A stretch of DNA of 64,000 nt from the NCBI GenBank assembly GCA_015680685.1, contig MNCI01029067.1:14674-78673 (forward strand). Reading direction: 5' to 3'. Positions within the stretch are counted from its first letter, which is position 1. Every line of letters starts with the position of its first letter. This DNA comes from Gnetum montanum. Lineage: Eukaryota; Streptophyta; Gnetopsida; Gnetales; Gnetaceae. A program made the translations under genes and the position numbers. Of the stretch, positions 48,011-57,097 are shown in pieces. The notes below the pieces were generated by a model. It had not been told where the DNA came from and searched no databases. It saw only the letters and a list, made by a program, of their open reading frames with translations.

Positions 48011-48103
48011 TGATGAGCTGTGATATCGCGTCTGCCCCTACGATATTGCGTATGTGATTTCGTAGCCCAACATAATGTCTATAAATAAGAGGTAACTTTC
48101 CCC
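48011..48103 (+). repeat. 3' LTR of the outer element, first 93 bases only
   Basis: It matches 34707-34800, including a better TATA box (TATAAATA, 48080-48087). It stops at the plastid-derived sequence. Confidence 0.8.
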
Positions 48104-48114
48104 TATGATAAATT

Positions 48115-48652
48115 AGTGTTGTATTCTTCCAGTAAGTCCAAAAGGAATAGAAACCCATATTCTAGGGTTATACAAACTTGTGACATAAAAAGCTTATAAT
48201 ACAAAATAAGCTATTCCTAAAAGTAGATAAATACCAAATTTTTTTGATAAATCTAAAGAAGCTTTACTTGTGTGTAGGTCCGAAAATATTTCAAGATCCC
48301 AATATACCCAATGCTAGATAGTTAATACAAAACATAAGCCAAAAAATACAATATGGGCTCCAACTACATCCTCATAACTTCAAAGGCCTTGATTTACTAC
48401 GGATTCCCTTGTAATACTCCAACCACCCCAAGACTCCTTGATTTCTAAATGAGTCATAAAAGGTAAAATAAACATAACTTGTCTCCACATAGGATCACAA
48501 ACTAGATCAGATGGATCAAATACAGCTAATTCATATAGAGCCATTGAACTAGCCCAACCATTGACTAAAGCTATATGCATTATATGCATGGAAATTAAAT
48601 AACTAGGATCATTTAAAACAACAATATGTACACAATACCAAGGCAAACACAT
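48115..48652 (-). pseudogene. psbB: psbB 5' part (photosystem II CP47), plastid-derived
   Basis: CP47 is a chlorophyll-binding core antenna protein of photosystem II in the thylakoid membrane. From the start at 48652 (minus) the frame reads '[17 protein letters not shown]', '[18 protein letters not shown]', 'AVFDPSDLV' and 'SWGGWSIT', then a stop in place of Trp at 48379-48377. It continues 'SYEDVVGAHIVFFGLCFV', '[12 protein letters not shown]' and 'LTGRIQ' to about 48115. That is roughly the first 180 of about 508 codons; the rest is missing. The Trp-to-stop changes fit C-to-T decay in nuclear DNA. Confidence 0.92.
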
Positions 48653-49151
48653 AGAAGAACCTCCTTTTCTTTAGAAAAGCAAAGAAAAAAAATAGAAGAT
48701 TAAACTTTCTTACATTATAAAAAGATGCTACCTCTATAAAACATAGGTTAGGTCATCTTAAAATAAACATATTAAAAACATAAAACATACAAGAGAAGCA
48801 AAAATATTTTATCTTCTCTCTATATAACTACACAATTGAAGCATTGGTCCTATTTATACCAATTACTTGAATAGGAATATTGATAAGAAAAAATGAACTA
48901 ATTTATATAAGCTTCATCGTCATCTAACTATGAAATTAAAGGAGATTTATTTATATGTAATTTGGATAAACTCCTTTCCACAGAGCTCCCTTACCATAAA
49001 TTTTTTACCAATGACTTTCATGATGTAAAATTCATTCCATTTACTTGAAGATAAAAAAAAATACCACAAAATAAAAGGAACCAAAAGAAAAAAAAGGAGA
49101 AGAAAGAGAAAGAAGGAAAAGAAGAGAAGACATTGAAAGGATATAGGAAAA

Positions 49152-51102
49152 ATGCCCCTTGGTATTCCAAGAGTTTGTTCTCTTTACAAAGAGATTGAAC
49201 CAAATAAAAAAGAAGATATTGGTGAACCCCCTACATTTGACATTACACATTTTGATCATTTTGATGAGGAGTCAACAACATGGAAACCTAAAATAGGAGT
49301 AATGTCTCATGTATTTTTACAATTGAAAAAAAAACTACAATGAGTTCTTAGTAACACATTAGAAAAAAAATACAAAAACTTATTTTGATATTATGCAAGA
49401 CTAGTCATCCTTTACTTTGGTAAAGGAAAAGAAGAAAAAGACTAACATGAATTTTGGAGAACATATCGAATTGGGGAAGGATACCCCCATTGGAGAGAGT
49501 GAAGATTTCTAGGAAGTTAAAGAAATGGAAGAAGATAAAGAAACAGAAGAAGATAAAGGAAAAGAATAAGGTAAAGAAATAGTGGACAAGAATGTAAGAA
49601 AAGAAAATAAAAAGACAAGAAAATGAAACAAGCAAAAGAAAAAAATGTGGAATGGGTTGAATTATACTATAGCTTGAATCCCATATAGGTTTTATGGAAA
49701 ATCTCCATTAATTCCTTACCATATAAGGATGACTTTTACTTTATTAGATTGTTTTTCTCATTGAAAAATCACCTAGCACATAAAGTATTTTATATTTATC
49801 CAATAAAAAGAAGGAAAAATAAGACACAATTGAGGAATCATATAGATTCTATAAATCTAGGGTTAGTCTATATTAATTAATGAAGGGTCCACCAGATTTG
49901 GAATTTTTTAGTAGTTTTGGACTAGACTATACACTTCAAAATCTATATCTATAAACTGATCTAAAAATCCTTAGAAAAAATAAAATTTGAAATTAAATTA
50001 AATTATTTACAATATAAATTCAAGGAATAACAGGGTTTTTGTATAGGAGTAGAGTCAAAACCTAATGATTTTTTATGAAAAACATCTCGAGAACAAGCAA
50101 ATTACTTTATGCTTGTTGTTGTTTAATGAGATCGTAATTTAATTAGATATGAATTAACTTGAAATAGGTGCATCAAGAAGTAGTCCAAAATAGTCTTTCA
50201 TAATCAAAATAGGTTTTCCATTCCTTAAAATAACAAATTTGGGAAAAGCATTATGACAAAAAATTGAGTAGATGTTCGACTCAGCACATTCCAAGTAACA
50301 AGGGCCGTATGTAGGGAAAAGTACATATGCGGTTCATTGAGAGGGATTGTTATAATCTACTCTAATGTCCACAAATCATTGTCTATTTTTGTGCCAAGAT
50401 GTTGATGACAATCTTAGAGGTATGCTTGCAGGTATTTTAATTTACTACTTTTTTATCAATATAACTGGATATAGAAATAGAACCATTTTTTATATTAATT
50501 CTTGTGGTGGGGCACTATTGCCAGGTCTAGGTATATTTGATACTATGCTTGAAATTAAAGAAACAATATATATAATCAGCCTTGGACTAGTTGCTTCAAT
50601 AACAACTTTAGTTTTAAGTGTGGGGACCTCCAGTTTCCATCATGCAATGCCTAACAATAGAGTGATGGTCCACCAACCAAAGACTTTTCTTCCGAATGGA
50701 TTAGCTTGGCTTTTTGTTAGAGACACCTATTTAGTTCAATAATTACACAAAATAATTGTATAGTGCTATTATATGAGAACATCTCAAAGTGCAAAGTTTC
50801 TTGAAAAAGCCCTTGATATATATACTTATATGTCACCAAAAGAAGCAATTGACTTTGGTCTTGTTGACAAAATCGCTCTTCCATGGTGGAAACAAAATAT
50901 AGAAGAACCTCCTTTTGAAATTCCTAAAGAAGAAAATGAAGGTTTCAAAATTGTCCTTGATTCCATTTTAGAACAAGGTAGAAGAGCTAGAAAGAAAATA
51001 AAAGAAAATCCAAACAACAAAATTAGGCAGTTCAACTTTTTAAGGAAAAAATACACATTTCTTTTTGTTAATGCCTGGGTTAGTATCAATTCTAAACCAT
51101 AA
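49152..51102 (+). pseudogene. clpP: clpP with a group II intron, divergent, plastid-derived
   Basis: ClpP is the serine protease subunit of the plastid Clp complex. Exon 1 (about 49152-49222) begins 'MPLGIPRV', as in plant clpP. Exon 2 starts near 50367 with 'CLFLCQDVDD' and runs through 'FYINSCGGALLPGLGIFDTM' and 'SLGLVASITT', where the catalytic Ser position is kept. 'RVMVHQP' keeps the catalytic His. A break at 50740-50772 is followed by 'YMSPKEAIDFGLVDKIA'. The 60-residue tail after that point, rich in Glu and Lys and ending 'VNAWVSINSKP', is not usual for ClpP (about 200 residues). The core is far more divergent than usual. Exon limits are inferred. Confidence 0.85.
49223..50366 (+). other. 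clpP group II intron with domains V and VI
   Basis: Domain V is visible at 50302-50335: GGCCGTATGTA, a GAAA-containing loop, then TACATATGCGGTTC, a hairpin with the usual two-base bulge. Domain VI follows at 50340-50363 with stems AGAG/CTCT and GATT/AATC and a bulged A at 50359, eight bases before the predicted exon 2. This splits the codon in phase 2, as in clpP exon 1 of other plants (71 bases). The 5' end is less certain: GTGAA near 49222 stands for GTGYG. A purine-rich run at 49490-49640 lies inside. Confidence 0.72.
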
Positions 51103-51120
51103 TTTCTAATATAAAACAAC

Positions 51121-51234
51121 ATGTCCATAATTCCACAACTTATTAGGAATATGAGATGCCAAAATAAAAAGAGAAGAGGATCCTAGAATCATTAAGGATG
51201 TTCCTTAGTGACTAGGAGTATGCGCTAGGATGTA
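51121..51234 (+). pseudogene. rps12: rps12 5' exon, plastid-derived
   Basis: Plastid rps12 is trans-spliced; its 114-base first exon lies next to clpP. Here 'MSIIPQLIRNMRCQNKKR' is followed, with stops, by 'GCSLVTRSMR' and 'DVCV', matching the usual QLIRN...GCPQRRG.CTRVYV. The length is exactly 114 bases, and GTGTG, the start of the trans-spliced half-intron, follows at 51235. Stops occur at three places. Confidence 0.85.
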
Positions 51235-51240
51235 TGTGTG

Positions 51241-51690
51241 GATCATTTAGAACAAACATGGAAAAACAAAGAATATTCTTCCAAGAAGAGCTTTATTCAT
51301 TATCCCAAAGTTCAATTCTCTCATCCATGCTAAAAAAGATGAAATTTATGGTGTCTTTTGATGTAAATCTAATCATATGAGAAATGAAAAGCAATTCCTC
51401 CTTGGAAGTGAATGGTCATCAAGCCATGGAGTAGGGAATAATGCAAAATAGAAAAGCATAATATAAATTTTGCTCAATAATAAAAGAGCAACAATAAGTT
51501 CAACAACCTAGCTAACTCTCAAGCATAATTAGATGTGGTTACTATATGAATAAATTTTTTCTTTGATTATTCAAAACTTTTCAATTTTGAAGTAAAAGTA
51601 ATGGTAAATCATATGAGTTACCAAAAAATTGAACACTTTTTGTTTAGCTCAAACATATAGAGAGGATTTTTTTTTATAGAAAGAATGATT
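51241..51690. other. AT-rich stretch after the rps12 exon
   Basis: It is probably the continuation of the plastid insert, where rpl20 would be expected next. A weak resemblance to the rpl20 start near 51610 is not enough to call it. No other feature is seen. Confidence 0.35.
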
Positions 51691-52340
51691 TTAATGAATA
51701 AATCCATAATTTGTGATGTCACTAGAATGTGGTATGGACTTGGCTTGAATCTTGGAATGAAGGGCTAATGATTACTTAACCATTAGTAACACCCAAGGAT
51801 TCATTATGCCTATGGTATGACACTTCATGTCCCAATTCCTGCAATCCTTTCTCAAATCCATCTCATCTCACTATCTGTATGATTCTTACTTGTGGTTTTG
51901 TGTAACATAGAGTTATTTTCTCAAATTGATGGTTTTAACATTTGTGTTTAATTTCATAGGTGTGCATTGCATTCAACCTCTTTGAGGCCTACAGATATTT
52001 TTAGGTGTGGTTATACAAGGGCATTTAGGACTAAATCTTGCTATGGGGAGGACCCACTTGTATAACTATTGTGACTTGTGCTTGTTTGATACAACTACAT
52101 CATCTTATATCTTCTAAGTGGCATAAATTATAAACTCAAACCCTTCCCTTATCATCCAACCAATCTGTTCTACACCATAAGTTTTATATCCCTTTTCTTG
52201 CATCTTCCAAAGCTTTTAATTCCTCCAATTTTATCTTCTAATATGTACCAGTGCCTCCATATAAAATCCCACTTACCCAAAAACTTTGGATTTAACCTAA
52301 AACCCTTCCACCAATCATAGAGCTTTATTTTCCGTTGTGA
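51690..52340 (+). other. 3' noncoding fragment of a gypsy element
   Basis: It has the block 'ggcttgaatcttggaatga' that matches 46950 in decayed form. The conserved motif lies at 52031-52056 ('cttgctatggggaggaccca'). Confidence 0.55.
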
Positions 52341-52670
52341 ATGCCCTCATAATATGCAAATTAAAGCACCTTGATATTGACTACCCAATATTACATCAAC
52401 CTCAACATCAGATACCCAATATTGGTCCATAAAAACTATATATAGGACCCCCACAATGTTCCAAAATCCATTATCATCATTTGCAGTAGGGAGGTTTTTT
52501 GCATTTTTCTCTCTCAACCTAGAGCTCTATGTAGCCAACTTCCACACGTGATATATTACTCCATACCACTCTAATTTTCATGGTTTTTAAACCTAGTTAA
52601 ACACAGAGTGTTCAATTTAGTTAGGGGAGGGTGCCCACATGGAAAACTTGCATCAATTTTTTAAAATTTG
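52340..52670 (+). repeat. LTR fragment with AATATT palindromes
   Basis: CCAATATTA and CCAATATTGG units precede TATATATA at 52437-52444 and a pyrimidine-rich start of a transcribed region. It follows a 3' noncoding piece, as a 3' LTR would. The 3' end of the LTR is not found. Confidence 0.5.
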
Positions 52671-53090
52671 CTATTGCTTGAAAGGTGTTATAAGGGTAAT
52701 AATGTTAAAAAAATTAAGTGTTTTAATGAAAAATCAATTGTATGAATGCAAGACCCTTTAATTTTCTCACACAAGGAACCATAATTATCATTATAAGTCA
52801 TACATAAGGGAAAAGAGACTAATTACGAAGGGTTAGAAAAGAAGATAATACTTTTTGGACATTTTTTCTGGAAAGGTTTCTAACTTTGCAATCATATGAG
52901 CTAAAGAACTTAATAGAACTAAGGTCATCAGTAAGGTATAAAATTGTTAATAATAAATGACAACATCTTAGTAACATCAAACCCTTACTTGATTGTAGAT
53001 GTCCCTAAAAAAGAGGAGGTAAGAAGGCACTCATAAGGTGCAAGCAAATGCCCAAGAGGTGGTAAAGGCCAACTAGGAGAATAAGGCCTA
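52670..53090. other. Unassigned stretch
   Basis: It is AT-rich, with no gene recognised. Confidence 0.4.
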
Positions 53091-53440
53091 CTAATTAAAC
53101 ATGAAGAAAAAGAGGCCTAATCATTTAACATTCATCAAGAGGCTCCTACTATAGGGCAGTCGGTCCAAGGAAATGTTGTAGAACCATAGGCTCCAATGCA
53201 AGGATAATGCCTCATGTTGTTAGTAATCTCATTTGTGAATAAAATAATCATGTAGCCCATTGAGGTGAGGTCAAGGAAATCATAGATGCTTTAAAACTAC
53301 TAAATGTTGGGGCCAAGTTGGTGCATTTATCCACAAGGTCTAATATAGAAACCTAAAAGTTGTGGCTAAAGTAGGCATATAACAAAGACAATAAAACATA
53401 GAATGAGTTGACTTTGGAAGAGAGGACTTATTTTAAGATA
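53090..53440 (+). pseudogene. Fragment of the extra retroelement ORF, plus-strand copy
   Basis: This is an inverted copy of about 59430-59990. Shared blocks include 'attcatcaagaggctcc' and 'aatgcctcatgttgt', and the region 'ggggccaagttggtgcat'. Much of the middle is deleted relative to the minus-strand copy. The frame is destroyed. Confidence 0.7.
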
Positions 53441-53729
53441 AGCACATACCACCTCAATGGGCTACATGATTGTTTTATTCATGAACATGATTACTAGTAG
53501 ATGGAATGAAAAGAAAATGTGGAAAAGATTGAAAAGGATAGGAAAATTTGTATCAAGAAATAAGAAAATGATAAAAAATTCTAAAACAAAAAGATGAAAA
53601 ACACCTATCAATTCTAAATGTTAAGATGAGATGTCTTCCCTAGGACTAAGCATTTGACCATGAAAAGAATTAATAAAAATATAGATAGGTTTCATGCATT
53701 TGTAAAATAGTGTTAACTTCTCATTTCCA

Positions 53730-56105
53730 AGCCATTGGGTGTCTCTTGGTTTAGTGGTAGTTGTGCAGACAAGTTATTGTTCACACACTTTGTTGTTAAA
53801 TGTATGGTGGATAAGACTATGAGTTGTGTCAATGTTGTGGATCTCTGACCCATGATTGCACCCTTGATCATGATTATGCATGCATGTAATCATTTGTCTC
53901 TCCACAATGCTAGATTCATTGCTTCTGTTAGGCATTCGAGTAATGATGAATGGTGGCCCTTGCATAGAATCCGAGGATATTGGTTGTGAAAGGAAAGGCA
54001 TTGTACTAGATTAGCATTGTGCTAGGTTGGATGATGTGGTAGGTCCATGAGTGTTACACTTACACATGGGAGATCTCCTAAAGAAAGGCTATTTCTGAGA
54101 CTATGGTGGAAAGCTCTTAGCATTAGCATGTCTATGCACATTCATAGCACAAGTGGCATTCATTTGTTGATGTTGTAGTGTTGAGCCTTCATGTGTTGCT
54201 AGTGGTGACATTTGATGGGGTGGAGCATCAGAATATCAAGAATAAGATGGAGGGTTAGAGGTGTGAGGTGGTGATCTTTTAAGAGATGTCACTGGTTGAT
54301 GATACTCAGGAGAGTGATAGTAGCAATTTGAAGTAGAGGTCGTAGAACTAGCTAGAAAAATAGGTTGTTGAACATAATAACCATATCGGTTTAGCTAGTA
54401 GTATGGGTAAGGTTGCTTTGGTGATGGCCTCCCCTTTGATTATCTATTTTGCCATTGTGATTGATGATAGTGTTGTGGTAGGTACAGAGTCCCCCTAGGA
54501 TAGTACGATTAGGTGTAGAACTATCTATAATTACCTTCTGAAAAAGGTAAATCAACTTGGGATTTAATGCAAAAGCTCAATACTCATGTACATGGAACAT
54601 GATTGGATAGTAGCCCTTTATGTGGTCATAGATGTAGATGTCATATCCATCATCTTTGTTTGTGATTGAGTCTACAGCCTCATTTTCTTTATCCATTTTT
54701 TCTATTTGCTAATATGTGTTCGTAGCTATTTCTTGGTTCTTCTTCCTTTGTTTACTATGATCACTTGATCCATTTTGAGTTACTTTCTCCTCCATGATTG
54801 TTATGAAAGTTGTAAATTTTTCATTTATCCACTTCAACACCCTACTAAACTTTGCTTCAAGTTCATCAATACACATCTATATTGACAAGGTTTGTTGTGG
54901 AATCAACTTATTGAGAGCTACCTCTTTCTCCTTACCATAGATATGGACTTTCTTCTTTTGAAGAGTTGAGTCCCAATGATATTTCTCAACATTCTCCCGT
55001 TTACATAGCTCTCCTTCTTTTTTTGCCATCTGTTTAATTAGCTCTCAAATTAGATGGGTTCATAGCTTGTATAATTGACTTAAGCATACATATCATGCGG
55101 CTCACTCATTTCATTAGAAAGTCCATCTATGATGTGGAAAATACTTTCTTCCTCAGAGAAACCAAGGCTTGGGAATCTATTTAGTAGAGAACAATATCTA
55201 TCTAGCACCATATCCAAGGGTGCACATTTTCCTTGTCTCCTTCCTTAGATCTGTTTCGTCACGTTGGACACCTTCGCATAAGTTTGGTATTTCTCATTGA
55301 AGAGTTCTAGCATGGTGGACCATCATTAGATTGAATTCAGTTTAAATGATCTATACCACACTTTGACTATATAAATTATTATCCTAGGGAAGAGCTTAAG
55401 CTTTTTCCACCCACTTTCAATATTGTATAAGGCACAGACATCATGGAAGGCTTGTAAATAATGTTGTGGATTAGAATCATATACTCTCACATATTTAGGG
55501 ATATTATTCATATCAAGCCTCATTAGGACTTTCCCTTTGATGACTATGGGGTATCTTAACTACCTCTATGATTTTCATTAGACTCTTAGTGGCCAAAAAG
55601 CATTCATCATCAACAGACATGTCATGAGAAAAATTTTATTTCTATTCATTTGATTGTGATGATTTTTCCTATGATCATTTTGATGTCCTTGAGTTTTCCT
55701 GTGGTTTCAGTTCCTATGTTTATTTTGATCTCATAGTGGAGATTTTTCTCTATACCTATGTTCATCTTCATTAGAAGTAGACATTGAAAAGAAAGAGGAA
55801 GATGAGGAATTGGGATGGTTTCCATGGCTTCTATGGTGTTCCCTAAGGTCCCTTGATTTATCTTTTCTAGGTTTTGAGGAGGTCCTAGGCTTTGAGGCCT
55901 CCCCTAGTCTAGGACTTGCTTCATCTCCTCTAGGGTTATCTACCTTAAGTGAATGTAGTCCTTGAGTGTCATCAAGATGGTCATGAACATATGAAACCTT
56001 TGCATAAGGTTGATCACTCCAATTTTCTTCAACATATATCTTGTTAGTTCTCTAATGAATGTTCTTGCCATATAATGCATTATTGCCTCCTTGTGAAACA
56101 GACAT
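53730..56105 (-). pseudogene. gag of a further gypsy subfamily, minus strand
   Basis: The ATG at 56105 (minus) opens a broken gag. The N-terminal part is Ser/Asp/His-rich (55900-55800). The capsid-like part reads 'RLDMNNIPKYVRVYDSNPQH', 'HDVCALYNIESGWKKLKLFP' (55523-55330), then 'STMLELFNEKYQTYAKVSN' and 'LDMVLDRYCSLLNRFPSLGF'. The downstream part to about 53730 is too decayed to show a zinc knuckle clearly. It has diverged more from the others than they have from each other. Confidence 0.75.
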
Positions 56106-56211
56106 TATTTTTAGTTAATGATGTGTGTGATTTAATATTTTCTAAAACATATATCATTAATGAGTTTACAAGAATTGTGTATAATATAAATAATCTAAAT
56201 AACTAGCACCA

Positions 56212-56229
56212 TCCTTAGCAATGGTGCCA
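56212..56229 (-). other. Primer-binding site, minus strand
   Basis: The minus strand reads TGGCACCATTGCTAAGGA one base after the LTR at 56231. It is tRNA-Asp type. Confidence 0.65.
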
Positions 56230-56230
56230 A

Positions 56231-57097
56231 TGATGAGTGCCAAGGTACCCCTACACCCAACCATATGAATCACAAGTGTTCATGCATGATCTAGTTAAAT
56301 TCCATGTATGGAACTAGTTGTGCATCTAAATTATTGTGCCTTGATCATAGTTCACTATCTTCCCACATGGACCAGTGGTAGCTTTTTCATGTATGGTTTA
56401 GTCCAAAGTGAGGTTTTATGATCATTGATGTTGCTTGGCCCTAAGCTACTCCTAATGATTATAAAGAAATTAATTATTTTTATCTAACTAGCAATGAAAA
56501 GTAAAGTGTAAACTAGCCTACATGCAATGAGTATCCATTCCTAACCACTGCACATGCCTTGGACTTTGCGTAATTACTACTAGGATTACCAAGCATACAT
56601 CGTCGAGCGTACTAAACGATACACTACTAGGTTATCAAGTAATTACACTTAAGTGCTTGCAATTAGTCATACTCATTCTACTTAATGATAGGAATACTAA
56701 AGAGAAACGAATGAAAACATTAATTAAGGAAAACATTAAACATTTAAGTAATTAAAAGCAGCAATAAAGCTAAGTGGATGCTATAATGATGGAAGTAATC
56801 TGAATCTTTATTTCTGAACATGTAACATGTCCAAGTATGTCACACTCAAATAAGGATGTTGTACAATCACTTAACATCACACTATGAGCATGCCTTGGAA
56901 ATTAACAAAGCTTCAAATAAAAAATCTATGAATATAAATCTATCTCTTATCCCCCTGAACTATGCACCTAAGTGTGGTATTTATAGGCATGCATGGAAGA
57001 GGCAATATCGGATCCCCAATATTGGAGGTTGTGCTCCAATATCTGATACCCAATATTGTGGCTTTGATATTAGAGCCCCATAAAACATGATTCATCA
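56231..57097 (-). repeat. LTR flanked on both sides by internal retroelement DNA (AATATT-type)
   Basis: It runs from TGATGAATCATG at 57097 to CTCATCA at 56231. It matches the LTR at 11232-12118. The U3 has CAATATTG and GATATT palindromes, and 'catgcctataaatacc' is the promoter block. Upstream (57098-57170) is 3' internal sequence with the 'gtaaagagct' block. Downstream are a primer site and gag. Confidence 0.82.

Larger units (their letters stand above)
34707..48103 (+). mobile_element. Outer pol-less gag-protease retrotransposon (interrupted by a nested copy)
   Basis: It has a 5' LTR (34707-35498), primer site, gag (35649 on, split at 36769/43746), protease (to about 45550), a short linker, the last about 20 codons of the integrase tail (about 45985-46080), 3' noncoding DNA and the first 93 bases of a 3' LTR (48011-48103). 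RT, RNase H and the integrase core are absent. The 3' LTR is cut where plastid DNA begins. It must have moved with enzymes supplied by relatives. Confidence 0.85.
48104..51240. other. Nuclear plastid-derived DNA (NUPT): psbB, clpP, rps12 5' exon
   Basis: Three decayed plastid genes occur in the order and directions of land-plant plastomes: psbB on the minus strand, then clpP and the rps12 5' exon on the plus strand. Nuclear location is inferred from the flanking retrotransposons and from the stops in all three genes. The left edge falls inside a truncated LTR. The right edge is uncertain, because sequence after the rps12 exon up to about 51690 matches nothing I know. Confidence 0.85.

Noticed and set aside
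49405-49635. Minus-strand Phe/Ile-rich frame that looks like a membrane protein.
   Set aside because: It is antisense to a purine-rich run inside the clpP intron; a composition effect.
51600-51680. Possible rpl20 start after the rps12 exon.
   Set aside because: Only short resemblance to the usual start and an early stop; the spacing is shorter than normal. Gene order alone is not enough.
53740-53830. 'tggtttagtggtag' looks like the A box of a tRNA gene.
   Set aside because: No B box (GGTTCGANTCC type) follows within 80 bases, and no cloverleaf can be drawn; it lies in decayed gag.
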